The notes: generated by a model not told the origin, from the letters alone. A DNA stretch of 64,000 nt from Phaffia rhodozyma (GCA_014706385.1 JACGZH010000009.1:186001-250000), one strand, 5' to 3'. Shown: positions 1-12,092, counted from the first letter of the stretch. Numbers and translations are program-made.

Positions 1-560
1 ACCGAAGATCAACAAGAATTGATCCAGACCCGGCGGAATCTAGCTGTCTGATAAAACATCATCAGTCTATCAGTCATCAATATCGGTCATGTTAGCAACG
101 ACCATAGCGCTGACCTTTCGCTAATATGTGCAACAGCAGCTGCCGAATAGTACATGCAGTTTTTGCTCATCTCTTTTGTCTAGGATAATTCACTCCCTAC
201 TCTTTGTGTTGGATACTGACCAAGCATGTTATCTTGTTCAACTTCCCTTCATCACCGAGAGTCAATAAAGATAGGAGGCATATCAACGTTGATCTATTTG
301 ACTTTCAGGTTCATCTACTTACACACATCTCTACCTATATCCTCTGATCCTCTCATCGATAGTTTTCTAGCGATACTTCAATTCCATACACTGTTCTCGA
401 TGAATCTCTTTATGCCGTCTCTTGACAGTTCGAACTTCTGTATTTCTCCTTAGGTCTTTCCCTTTCTTGTAAATTACATTTGAGCGTGATGTTTGGGAAT
501 GATAGAATATATTGAGGGAGCTAAAGTCAACGAACGATTTCTAACAAGTCTACCCTTGCT
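1..560. other. Intergenic, no gene recognised
   Basis: No reading frame here has recognisable family motifs. The longest frame, about 75 codons on the plus strand from 226, has a composition like untranslated sequence. The right part is probably the 3' flank of the minus-strand flavoprotein gene ending at 561. Confidence 0.5.
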
Positions 561-3000
561 CTAACAGAGCTCCTCTAGCTCTTTGAGGGCTGTTTTTAAC
601 TCTGCTTCGACATCCCAATCCCAAATCCAACCCATCCGGTGTATCAGGTTTTGTTTGATCTTCTCAAGATCTTTGCCTTCACCATTAACCTCGTTGAATT
701 CATCTAAAGACCACAACCAGCGCACGAAAGTAGGATAGAACGTTAGTTCCTGAAACGTTACACAAATCAAGATACGAGCACAGTTGACGAACAGAGTTTC
801 CCAGCTTCAGCCGAGGTCGTTTGAACTTTTCCTCCTCTTGTATGCCTCACTTTGGCATACAATTCAAGGGCTTTTTGAACCTTTGCTGATCTCTCAGTGA
901 GTGGAGCTGAGCACACTACTGGGGAGCACAAGATAGCTGTGATAAAGAGAGAGTCTTCCTAGTTGATCCAATTAAGAGAAAAGACAGCAGTGGGTCAGCA
1001 AAGCACCGCAGATCAATGTAGGCTAGCTGGAGAAAAGAACAGACAACAGCTTGACCGGCTCCTGCACCCTGGTGAGGAGTTGTTGCATGAGCCGAGTCTC
1101 CTATAAGAGCGAGATGGTGATCGATGGTGTGCTCCAAAACGGGAAGGTCGAACTGTGTACAAGGACATATGTCAGATTTGAGAATCGGAATCGAAAGGAG
1201 GATAAAAAGATCTTACAATTCCCCAGATGGATGGATCTTCGATCGCCTTAAGAAAAAGTGCAATACAGAGGTTGAATTTCTGTTCATTTGACAGGTTGTC
1301 GAGAGAAACATACCTTAAAAATAGCCAAGTATTTCTCATCGAATGAGGCTTAGTCCTCCAAAAGTTCCTATATATCAATCAAATCACACTAGTCAGTATT
1401 TCACAATATGATGATTTGTGTGTCTCTGAACATGGAGCCTCACGGATTTGGGTCTATCCTCGGACTACGGTCCAGTGTGATCTCCGAGCCTTTGATTATC
1501 ATGATCTTGAACAAATCCCTATAGATACATAACGGAAGGTCATTTTCGACACCTGAAAGTCACAAGACGTACAGGTCGAGAGAAGACTTACGACTAGGTT
1601 GACGACCTTTCCATGTTTTATGGGGAAAGTCTTTATGAAAACATTTATATATAACCGATTCGAGATCGTCAGTCTGATAAGCGAGAGAAATTTGATATTG
1701 AGGATAGAGAACGAACTAGTATGTGTTTGTCCTGACCGAGAAGCAAGAGCTTGGTACTAGCATCTTTACCCATGATATCATGATACTCGGCCTGGTCGAT
1801 AAGTCCCCTCCAGGCGATCCATCCAGAGTATTTTTCCAGCGCTCCATCCAAACCTCTTCCTGAGAATCCAACAGAGTCGACGACAAACGAATCAGTTTCT
1901 GTTGCCAAATACAGAGATAGAAGACGGCGGATTATTGAGAGCACATACGTTTGTAAAGACACTTTCTCATCAAACTCTTGATTCCATCAGAAGCCAACAC
2001 AACATCCACCTTGACGTCCTCTGGAGTGAATTTATTGCCGTTCTGGTCGGTCGTCTCTGCGAATCGAAGTAGGACCTTCCCACCGGCATTTTCTCCTTCT
2101 TCGGAAAGGATAGTTTCGTAAGACGAACAACGGTGATTGAGATGTTTGACCGGTTCTGGAACCAAGTTGGCCATCTTATTGAGGAAGTCAGCCCTAGATT
2201 AAGTCAGAACCAGCACATTCTCGTTCAGTGCCCATCCAGCTTTCTTTCATACCCAGCGCATACAAGCCGAGTGAAAGAGAAACCAACAAGATTGAAGACA
2301 AACCGATGAACCGATCCTTTAGCAGAATCTTTCCCTTCAACCTTGCAGATCATCTCGCGTTCGGACTTGACCGTCTGCTTTTCTCCGACATAGACGTCGA
2401 ACCATACATCGTCAGATTCGCTCCCGCCAGGATCTCCTCCAGAGATCGAATCTAGTTCGTTTCCAAGACCGATCATGTGAAGCGCTCTTTGGGCGTTAGG
2501 TCCAAAGGATACCTGTTTGAAATCAACTGACCGGTCTTTAGCCGAGGCTCATAGGAGCACATATTTGGAGGAAGAAGAGAAATTGTCACGAACACCAGCA
2601 CCAATCTCCTTGAACTCGTGCTACATACAAGGCAAAGAGAATGAATTGTTAGCTCAATTAACACAACATCCTCTTTGCGGGAGAGATTATCAGAAAGAAA
2701 GCGGGAAGGAGATTTCTAACGGCAGCTTCATAAATAACAACTTCGACGTTGGCTCCCTCTTTCTGATGTTTGAGAACACCCATCGCCGCGGCTAAACCAG
2801 CGATTCCTGAAAGTGATAGGTCAAAACTCAAGCCCAAGTCAACCAAAGGACAAGGCAGAAAGGAGAGTATGCGCAAGTGACCTGATCAAACGCGGATGGT
2901 CGGCTTCAAGTTGAAGCAACAACAAGAAAGCGACGAGCTTACCGCCACCGATGATGGCGATCTTGAGAGGCGCAACTGTCGATTCGTTAGAAATAGTCAT
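561..3000 (-). CDS. FAD-dependent monooxygenase, salicylate-hydroxylase-like
   Basis: Class A flavin monooxygenase of the salicylate 1-monooxygenase group, which uses FAD and NAD(P)H to hydroxylate aromatic acids; the substrate here cannot be told. The start at 3000 (MTISNESTVAPLKIAIIGGG) leads straight into the dinucleotide-binding GxGxxG, which is split by an intron between GGG and IAGLAAAMGVL. Later exons give EIGAGVSFGPNAQRAL, typical of the family, then LASDGIKS and a region like YSGWIAWRGLI. The second FAD motif GDSAHATTPHQGAGAGQ lies near 1080-1130. The last exon ends WIWDWDVEAEL...LEELC with a stop at 561. At least eight short introns are needed. No signal peptide is seen, so it is probably cytosolic. 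It could equally be a kynurenine-monooxygenase-like or secondary-metabolite hydroxylase. Confidence 0.85.
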
Positions 3001-3413
3001 TGTCAATCTGAAAGCTTAAAATCTTCCAAGTGAAGGAATGTGTTAAAGAGTGAAAGAAAGTGTGTATGTGTGCGTGCCAGAGTTGGATGAATAACAGAGG
3101 AATCAAGCTTTTTCGTACATATATATAACATTTGCGGTTCAGTAAAATATCCGGGTCGACGTCATCCCGACTTTGGCGATCATGACATCCGCCTGTTTAG
3201 AAGATATTTCAGAATTACAGAAAAAGAACATAGATTGTCATAAGAGGCAGTGACAAAGTCAACCCGTGGTTTGTGCCGAAAAGAAGAAGCCGAAGACAAG
3301 AGTAACTCTGTACAGTGGATACGTTCAACAAAACGAGATATGAAGTGCAATCAAAGAGGGCTAAAAACGAAGGCGGAAAAGAACATAAGACATCTGGAAA
3401 AGCAGATGTAGCT
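3001..3413. other. Intergenic: flavoprotein promoter and 3' flank of the WW gene
   Basis: Upstream of the flavoprotein start there is a run of tgtgtatgtgtgcgtg and a tatatataac stretch at about 3119-3130, which could be a TATA-like element roughly 120 bp before the ATG. Nothing else is recognised. Confidence 0.4.
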
Positions 3414-4888
3414 TTAACATCCTCCCCCGAAGCCACCTCCTCCAAAATCACCTCCGAATCCTCCACCTCCGAACCCTCCACCTCCGAACCCTCCACCTAT
3501 ATATTGATCAATGAACAACAGAGACAACGAGATCAGAATCATACACCAGTGAAAGATTTAGAAGAGTGAGAGACAAACCTAGCATACTACCCAATGCCAA
3601 TCCTCCCATCATTCCTCCAGCAAGCGGCACTCCCATTCCCATCCCCGTTCTCCTTCCATACCCACCATATCCACCATATCCTCCGTACCCTCCGTAGCCG
3701 CCGTATCCGTAGCCCAGGCCGGAGCCATACAGCGGTCGAGAGTAGACACCAACTGGAGGAGCATATATGTCGTTCCTAGGAGCGTAGTATCCTCCTGTGA
3801 TGAGAAATTGATTCAAGATGCGTGTCAGTTCTATATCTCAGATAGCTGATCAAGACTTCAAGATTGAAACAGAAAGAGAGATAGACGGACGAAGTTGTGG
3901 ATTGTTCAAGTTGGCTTCCCGGAGCGCTTTCCGTCGAGCCAAAAACTCTTCTTCGACCTTCTTTTGATATGCCTGTGAGATTGATGATGAGAATGTTGGT
4001 ATACAGACAGCATGAAGAACAAGATAGATATTGAGAAAAGGGGAGACTGACGGCCTCTGCCTCTCGCTCCTTCCTCTTCTTTTCGTTCCTCTCTTCCCTG
4101 GTGGTTCCTGTCAGCTTATCTTTCAGCTTTTCGCCAAATCCTCTTTCCTTCTTGACGGTATCTTTCTCCACGTTTGATCCCCCCATCGCATTTTGTGCTT
4201 GTTGGTGGATTTTAGCTCCTTGAGCTTCTTTGTGTGCTGATACAGAGGGACCTGAAAAGTCTAACCGGGGCGAATCTGTGAAAGTGGTTGTTCCCGTGGT
4301 CGCAGGCTTCGAGCTTGTGTGATTGCCCTTTCGACCAAGGATGGCTTGATCTTGAGATGATAGTTGGACATCATCGCTCCAGGTCGGACCTCCTGTGCCT
4401 CCACCTGGGATCTGACCGGTCTGATGGGACTGAGAAGCCTGTGCTCCTTGAGATGAGCCAACAGCAGGAGAGATATGTTGCTCAAATCGAGATCGCTCAG
4501 AGTCGGGAATGGAAGCAATGAATTCAGGATCATCAAAAGGGTGAACCCAGATAGACCGAGCTGGTTCGGCCTTTGTGTCGACATAGAAATGGTGAGAAGA
4601 GCTATGGATGTAAGACGATCGAAATTATGAGCATCTCCATATACTGGCATGCCTATGTGCACTGGCCGTTCTGAGTAAAAAAAGCTGATCTGACCTCTCA
4701 TCGAACTGCCGGATCCATCCTTCAGGTAGAGGTCTGGTCTCATCTTCTAAACTTCTTCTGCCCTCCTGATCGAGGGAGGACGATCGAAGCATGTTGGATC
4801 GATGCTGCCTCTCCTCTTCTTCATCGGAACTAGCATCAGGTTGAACGGCAGTAGGCTCGGCAGTATAAGGAGGAGGTAGATTAGACAT
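3414..4888 (-). CDS. WW-domain protein with glycine-zipper segment and Gly/Phe/Tyr-rich tail
   Basis: The start MSNLPPPYTAEP at 4888 is followed by an acidic, Ser-rich stretch and a single WW domain. The domain reads LPEGWIRQFDESSS, then an intron-joined HHFYVDTKAEPARSIWVHPF, with both signature aromatics and the terminal Pro. WW domains bind Pro-rich ligands. Next comes a charged KEKGFGEKLKDKLTGTTREE-like segment with coiled-coil-like KKRKEREAEA, then tandem YGG repeats near 3670-3700. A hydrophobic Gly-rich stretch, LAGGMMGGLALGSMLG, looks like a glycine-zipper membrane segment. The last exon is FGGGG repeats ending in Cys and a stop at 3414. At least four introns. Similar WW/Gly-zipper proteins occur in other basidiomycetes without a firm function. 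The frame is open 104 codons upstream of 4888, so a longer amino terminus is possible; I preferred 4888 because its sequence leads naturally into the domain. Confidence 0.8.
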
Positions 4889-5480
4889 TGTTTGATATCG
4901 ATCGAGGCGGTTGGTTGTGTTGAAGAGTGAACAGGATGATAAACGATTAGCCCAACTCGAAACTCTTACGTCATCGGTCAAGTCGTGAGAACAAACCGAT
5001 CCGGCAGACCATTCGACAACGGCTGGCCGATGTCTGATCCCAAGTCGGCGACCGCGATATTTCCTTTGAGCCAGGTCGTCAGTAATGTGGTTGAGATCAA
5101 GATCTTCCAGGCAACTGAGCTTCTTGTCTATGAAGCTGCTGTCGCTATGTTGACGGTCGAGACTACCGAGGCTTTTCGCGAGAGGCTTCACATATACCAT
5201 GAGTATCTCGTTCGATCATCGTCTGAGCGACGAAAATTTCTCCCAGTCAGAACGTTTCGTTCCAAATGTTCTTTCTTCTACCAAAATATAACTGCTGTTC
5301 ACACACCATCCAGAATCTCTATGGCTATCACCAGGTAAAAGTTTACCAGCGCGCTTTCTATCATCGTCTGGCCTTTGGGAAACTCAGCTACCTCAACGGG
5401 CCGAGTTCCCTATCCAGATGAGGCACAAAGATCATGCACGTGATGAAGAGGCTTGCACAGGTCTCGCTCGAGCCATGTAA
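4889..5480. other. Intergenic upstream of WW gene
   Basis: Probable promoter and 5' UTR of the minus-strand WW-domain gene. The same frame stays open to 5200 on the minus strand, which may reflect an alternative start or chance. The final bases, 5476-5480 (TGTAA), form the left target-site copy of the adjacent LTR-like element. Confidence 0.4.
5476..5480. repeat. Target-site duplication, left copy (TGTAA)
   Basis: TGTAA directly abuts the TGTCAGG end of the element and is repeated perfectly at 6330-6334 next to the CCTGACA end. Confidence 0.65.
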
Positions 5481-6329
5481 TGTCAGGGTCCGGGTTCAGA
5501 GGGTAACGGGAAGGTTACAAGAATGTAACCAGGCAGGGAATAGGGCTGGCAAGAAGGAAGTTCAGGCTCTCTAGCTTGGTGACTGTGACGAGAGCGCAAG
5601 GCAGGGAAATCGTATGAATAAGGTTGATACAACAATGGAACAAGAGTACTAGGGAACCAAGGAATGACAAAGGATTCAGACTTGGTAGACTATGCTATGG
5701 GTGGCAAAGGGGACCCGTCTTATATATCATCCTTAGACTCCAACGATTATGCATAAGAGAACAGATCATAGAAGGTGCTAGAAGCACCTGCGCTGGAAGG
5801 TCATATACCTGCATGTTGATGTAATGAGAGAGCATAAGGAATACCGAAGTAGGAGAAGCGGCAGAACCAAAAGAAGGTTACCGAGGTGTAGCACTCAGGT
5901 CACATCCCTGATGTAAGGCTCGGTTGTTAAGAAGGTAACCAAGTGTAATCACTTGGTTCGCGGGGTGACACTTAGGCTCTGGCGATTAATATATCTGAAG
6001 CAGACCAAACTGTTAACAATATACTTTGGATAAGAGGTTTCAACAAGAATCTCAGCTTGAGGAAAACTCTTATCCGAGAAGGCGCGAGGGCGTCCCCGTT
6101 TTATATCAGGACCCCTCGCGCATTTGGTCTGCCACTAAAGATATACATATGACGAGCCTAGAGAGGCTCGAGATCACGAGAACTAAAAAGATGAAGCATG
6201 AACCATGCAAACTAGAGCATGATGGAAAATGGGCGAAGAGGCATAAGGGATGGAGGGAACGAATAGCCTGTAGGGGTAACCCACGTATCAGATCACGTGA
6301 TACCCAACCCGTATTCCTGACACCTGACA
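5481..6329. mobile_element. Solo-LTR-like element with 5-bp target duplication
   Basis: The element begins TGTCAGGGTC and ends ACCTGACA. It therefore has the TG...CA ends of a long terminal repeat and a 7-bp terminal inverted repeat, TGTCAGG/CCTGACA. It is bracketed by perfect 5-bp repeats TGTAA at 5476-5480 and 6330-6334, as expected for integrase-mediated insertion. It is 849 bp long with no coding region for gag or pol, so it fits a solo LTR left by recombination, or a small non-autonomous element. A TATATATCAT stretch near 5720 could be its promoter. Five short perfect hairpins lie inside it. Orientation is not determined. Confidence 0.7.
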
Positions 6330-6334
6330 TGTAA
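6330..6334. repeat. Target-site duplication, right copy (TGTAA)
   Basis: Second perfect copy of TGTAA immediately after the element's CA end. With the left copy it marks the insertion boundaries. Confidence 0.65.
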
Positions 6335-6620
6335 CGATTTCACTTACGTAATCTTGTAACCATCAGCGGTTTTCGTTTCCTCGCCCTTCGTTCAACACAC
6401 CTACAAAATGGAATGCTCTCTTTTCCCAAACGGCTTCCATTCCGGAACGATTCAGGTGAGAAAGCGAGAGTGAGAGTGAGAGGGAGAAGCCAGAACTTGG
6501 CTAGATGTAGTGGTAACTGGCTCTGAGAAAGCATCTGCTGACCTGTGTTTTGTTTGCCCGCTGTTCTCAAACTCAACTCAATCTCTCGCCCTCTTTCTCT
6601 CTACTTTCCAGCCCGGCAAG
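6335..6620 (+). promoter_or_regulatory. Promoter/5' UTR of the nucleoporin gene
   Basis: About 290 bp between the LTR-like element and the nucleoporin ATG. It holds gagagtgagagtgagaggg purine runs at about 6466-6487 and pyrimidine-rich sequence just before the start, common in fungal 5' leaders. The inserted element puts a TCACGTGA palindrome (6293-6300) about 320 bp upstream of the start. Confidence 0.4.
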
Positions 6621-9600
6621 ATGTCGCACTTTCCGATTCATATTCCCACCCCTCCGACATCACCACCTCTTTCTTATCCTGTTCCTACAAGGTTGACATA
6701 CCCACAAGAAACATTCCCAAGCCCTCATCATCCGTCTCATGCGATCTATACCACCTCCTCTCCCTCTTCCAATATCCTTCTCCGAACAATCAACAACGGA
6801 CTCACACTCTCCCTTTCGTCCCTCTCTCTTTCAATCTCGTCTCCGTCCCATGTCCGTCTGAAGCAGCCGATCCGATTGCATTTCCCGGAACCTCTTCACA
6901 GCTCTCCTGTCTTGTTCTCTCATCCAGCGGGTTCGGTTCTCTGGGTGCTGGCGCTAACGAAAAGAGGCGTTCTCATCAGGTTGGCCCTCCCCTCGTCCGG
7001 ACTCAAATGGGATGAGGCTTTGAGAAGGGATGGCGCGGTTGAAGAGATCGATCTAACCGACTGGCTTAGGGGAAGGCAGCCAGGCGTATTCTGGGCAGTC
7101 GATGAGAATGTAGGCATGGTTGGTCTGAGCGAGGGGGCAATACTCAAAATTGAGAGAGACGATGGTTTGTTCTTCTTTCTTGCTTGATGGCATTGGTCTG
7201 ATCAACCTGTCGGCCTTTTCAGACCTGGCTCGTGCTGATGTCCAACATGGAGTAACCTTTACTTGAACAGACGAATGGACATCGACTGAGTTGAAACCAA
7301 CGTCGTACCTGTCCAGCATCACATCGCTTCTTCCTTCCTTCTCTTCTCGGCCGTCCGGCGCCTCCCACCTCCAGCCAAACGAGATCATCGCGCTCTCGTC
7401 TTATTCTCAGGAGGACACTCTCAACCTTACCTTCTCGCTATCTCGTGACCGAAAGCTCAGAATCTGGAATGTTCTTACCGGGGTTTGCGCACGAACAGTA
7501 GACCTCTCGGTCGCCAATGGTGTTGGAGCCGAAAGCGGGGGATTGATCACAGAAGGCGGAAACGGTACCGAAGGTCCTAGATCGTTCATCAAAGTCGTCT
7601 CTCGAAAACCTACGTCTTCCTCTTCTTCGCCTGTATCTTCATCCTTCCAACACAACAACGAGATGGAAATCGTCTCCTCAAACACTTGGAAGTCAACCTT
7701 CTATCTAGTGGTCTACCTTCCTCCCTCAAGCACCACCATTTCTTCATCCTCCTCACCCAGCTCGGCCGCTGGTAACGCGTTCATATCGCCCGGCCGGTTT
7801 GTCACTTATCGGGTCGTTGTCGACACGCATAAGGGAACCATCTCGGAACCTTCATTCTCAGGTGTTCGAATAGCCTCCCCGCCGTCTTCTTTTGAGGGAG
7901 GCTCATTAGGAAGCGCCGTCGCCGGTGGTGGTGTTGAGTTGAGGGACTTTGAAGTCTTGCTTGGTGGCAAGTCCGGCGCGCGATCTCGAAAGGACACTAT
8001 CTGGGCCGTTTGGGATCTCAAAGGCAGAACCGTCATCCAATCCTCGTCCCTCGATGGTTTACTCTCTTCATCCACAGGTTCGTCCGAGTCAGACTGGGAG
8101 GATATTGAGGGTTCGAATGGAGGATGGGAAACTCTCAGGGACGTGGTCGAACCCAACACTGGCTTCACGGTGGACTACTTTGAAGATCTCCTCTCTTCTG
8201 TCGGTGCTTATGGTTCCTCCGACAGAGCGCTTACTAGAGAGTCCGTCGCGGAGATCTTTATCAACCATCTATTTGCTCCTTCCCGATTCGCCCCAACGTC
8301 TCTACAAAGCGCGCTCGAGTCGTACATCCAGACGATCCAGTCTCTTCCATCAACCACTCACAACGCCGCGCTTTCTCAGAGTTATCCCTCCCTCTCTTCC
8401 AGAGTAGATTCCATCGTCGGTTCTCATCTTGCTCCTCTTGTGTCTCCTCAAACGGGGGAGATCATGCACGCGGATTACATTCGAAAACTAAAGATCGAAT
8501 GGCTTGGCTTCTTGGCCCGAGTCGTAGAAGGAGAGAGAGATGCCAGATGGGGGGTCGGGATCGTCAAGATGGGAGCTTCAGGAGGAGACGAATCCGGAAA
8601 CACGGCAGAAGAAGAAGGCGTCGTCGTCATCGAGCGGGATGGGTTGGTCTTGCCTGTAGAAGGTGGAAAGGGAGAGAGCTTGGCGTTGAGGATCGTTAAT
8701 GGAGGAGGTCACCTAAATGGGGCCACAGACGAGGATGATGTCGTCGCGTTCTCAAAGATCGGATGGTCTGTGGTCGAACGATTGCCTCCTTCAGCTAAGA
8801 TCGGGTTGGAAGGCGAGTTTGATCAACTGGTCGCGACTGGTGTAAACTGTCCCATCGAGGATACTTGTTTAGACATATTCGAGGCCAAGCTCGCTTCTTA
8901 TATTTCAGACGATATGTCGTCTAGCACATCTAGAGAGATTTCCTCACTCTTTTTAGATTCAGGTTTAGGAGAAAACAGAGATATCACAACACTGGTGACT
9001 CTCGCTCTTAATCAAGTAAGAGAGCTGGAAAACGGGGTCGAGTCCGGACTAGCACTATCTCCACTGGGTATTGCTTTCTTAGACGAAAGTCTTCGAGTGT
9101 CCTTGGAATGGAGGTTCAGTTTGGTATTCAACTTGTTGATAGGGCTCATTTTGGTTCTCGACCAGGTCACATCTGATCGAGAGGTCGAGAAGGAAGGTGA
9201 AGATCAGCTGAGAGACTCGCTTCCTTTGGCGATCCTTTCGACATTAGGAGTTTACCAAAAGCTGTCGGCTCTCCGATGGTTATCACGAACGATCTCCCTT
9301 GATAACTCGGGGGCAAACGACAGTTTCGGCGGAGATCTTGGTCTACTCGAAAGATTCGATTCATTACACGTCAACCATCCTTCGTCAAGCCTAGCTTCTC
9401 ACTCTTCATCAAACACTCTGCCTCTCCCTTCACTCTTGTTGGCATTACTGCGATCCGTCCCGACGTCGATCGCTCTGCCTTCAACATCGACCTTGACATC
9501 CATCTCATCATGTACGGCTTCCTTCCTCCAGACCACTTCTTTGCCTTTCTGTCCCGCCGAACGAGAGAACATGTGGGCGGTTCAGCCGCAAGACGGAAAG

Positions 9601-12092
9601 TTGGCATTGGCGTTGTTGGAGGCTGGTCATCCTGAACATGCGGTCGAATTTGGAGAGAGGTTCATGAAGGACGAAGGTTTGGCTTTCGTGGAGGCGAAGG
9701 CGAGATTAGTACTGGGTCAGGTTGAAGAATCTGAAGCCTTGTTTGAACAACTTTCGGGCGCTTTTGGTGAGTTCTTTCGTGGACCAAAATCTATCTAGAT
9801 GGCGCACTCTTCGACGATCGTGATATTGATTTGTTTATGTGCACCGTTCACTTCTATATGTGTGTGTACGTTCTGTCTCGACAGATGGCCGTCCGGCAAT
9901 CTCTGTCTCCCCGACCCTTTCCGCTTTGCTTCCCTCCAAAATCAGCCAGCCTGTCGACCTCGTCGAATTCTATAGGCTCGTTATCTTGTTTTACGAAGCT
10001 ACCTCTCTCGATGCTTCTATCGTTAAATTCGCCAATCTCGCCATCGAAGCTACTCATTCTGACTCAGTGAAACCCTCCTCGTCACGTCCGAAAAACACTC
10101 TGGACTTCTGGTCAAAGCTTTTCAAGAGCACAGTCGCTTTGGGTAGGTTTGAGGATGCTCATATGATCTTGACGACCACGCCTTATCGAGAATCGTAAGT
10201 AACATATCCGAGCATTCTGATCTTTTGCGTGTGTTTGTAGCGAATCATACTCAGACTTCCTCCTTTCCCTGCTCGTAACAGGATCAGTGATGCTGTCAGC
10301 CACTTGGTGACGGTCATGTGTCACGCCAATGAGGTCGATCGTCTCACTCACTTTACCTTTGTCGGACTAGAGGATATCGTAGAGAGAACATTGGCTTTCA
10401 AAGCTAGACATTCAGACCCGTTGGTGTTCCCAAATTATCTGTTAGTGTTATACTCTTGGCATATCCGCAGAGGCGATTATCGAGCAGGTAAGTTGCTTCT
10501 TTTTCGATCCCACTCGTTGTTGCGCAGACCAAAATTGATTTCCCTTCTCCCTGCTTATCCCAAACAGCTGCTTCTGCTATGTACCAACAGGGACGTCGAT
10601 TTGGAGAGATCAACGGTCGATTCGTTGACATCGGACCAAGACGGGCCAAATCTTATCTTCTCGCTATCAATGCGCTATCGTTAGTTGACCAGAAGCAGGC
10701 TTGGCTAGCTGTTCCTCTGTCGGCTGATTCTGGTAACAAAGTATGCCTATTCCTCATTGTCTTTGATACGCCACTCGTTTTGCCAGACTTATGTGTTGTG
10801 TGGGTTGTTTTTCTTCACAAAAAAAAACACAGAGACGTAAAAGAAGGAAGCTCACTTCTTATATTCCGGAAGAAACATTCTCTCCGTCTGCTCGAACGAA
10901 AGACGTTGAGATTGTGGAACTGGAGGATATTCGACGAGAGTACAACTTGGTGCTGTCAACTTTGCTTTTGGCCGAGCGTTTCCCTGATTCATTCCAATCG
11001 AGTAGGTGTCGTTTCTATCCTATTTGCTTTGATCCACTCCTTGAGACATGAACTCACGCGAAAAGCTGGTGTAGATACCTTGGCTGCGGAAGATGCGATC
11101 GCATTGTTCGTTCAGGCTGGAATGTTTGATACAGCTTTCTTGCACGCGCGCCAGTTGCAAGTAGACCTGACTGGTAGTAAGTGAACTTTCGCAGTAGACT
11201 TTTTCTAGGTATCTGACGTGTATGCTGAGCTATTCTTTACTTTTTCGTTACACAGTTTTCGAACGGCTGGCTATCAAGACGGTCGAGGCCGCTCATTCGG
11301 CTGCTCACGCGCGAGTTTTGGGCATTCCGTCAGTCCATTCTTCACTCTCTTTTGGTCATTATCTCATTTCGGACTATTTCTAACGATATAATTGTCTGTC
11401 ATCCTCAGTGAATCTCTTGACCATCTGGATTGGCTTATCGACTCACCAACGGTAACCTCGCTAGATGGACCGATCTCTGGTCGAGCATCCCAGTACCTTC
11501 GAATCATGCTTGAACGACACGATGGTCCTGCCACATTCTTCAAGTATAGACAGGCTGTGCTCGAAAAGCTATTGGATTGTGATAGATTCTTCCCTATTCC
11601 GAGTTTCTTGGTTGAATTCTTTTCGGTGAGTCTGCGCTCTTTTTCGCTTGTCCTCCGTATGATCGATCGTCTGACCCATCTTCATCTTTCCTCCAAATTC
11701 TGGCTTTTCTTAACTAGGTGAACGACCCTGAGCGCTTGATCCAGTCGTATCTGACATATGACTTGCTCAAGGAAGCCCTCGAGCATTCCATCGCTCTCAT
11801 CAGAAGAGTCAGTCGTCTTTTTAGATAGGATATATTTATACTTTCTCTTCATCATGTTCTTTTCTTTGATCCTGTTGCTGACCCAAGCACACCACGTTCG
11901 TATATTCAGGCTCCATCAATCGACGTCCTTCCTAAACAAGCAAACGCTACTTATGTCCCTTACAACATCCTTAACGTCGTGCTTCGTGAATCATCCACAA
12001 GCAAATCTGAACAGGTCAAATCGTTGGCTGAAGAATTAAAGAGAGAAGTAGACAGGAGATTGGGAGACCTAGAGAGTGTTAGGATGGGTTAA
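6621..12092 (+). CDS. Nucleoporin Nup120/Nup160, Y-complex subunit of the nuclear pore
   Basis: Very large protein with an amino-terminal beta-propeller and an alpha-helical carboxy-terminal half, as in Nup160 (yeast Nup120) of the outer-ring Y complex. The start at 6621 (MSHFPIHIPTPPTSPP) follows a pyrimidine-rich leader. The diagnostic segment TFSLSRDRKLRIWNVLTG, then CARTVDL, lies near 7425-7510 and matches the family propeller. Exon 1 ends near ILKIERDD at about 7162, and a very long second exon runs to about 9765. At least eight small exons follow with helical sequence such as DFWSKLFKSTVALGRFEDAH, and the gene ends RRLGDLESVRMG with a stop at 12090-12092. The long exon contrasts with the fragmented 3' part. 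It should act at the nuclear envelope in pore assembly and mRNA export. Confidence in the family is good, in every junction lower. Confidence 0.85.

Noticed and set aside
5624..6334. Frames of 66-102 codons within the LTR-like element as possible transposon genes
   Set aside because: No reverse transcriptase, integrase, transposase or gag-like motif; short and on both strands.
7949..8407. 152-codon plus frame within the nucleoporin exon
   Set aside because: It lies in another frame of a certain coding exon and has Ser/Arg/Pro shadow composition.
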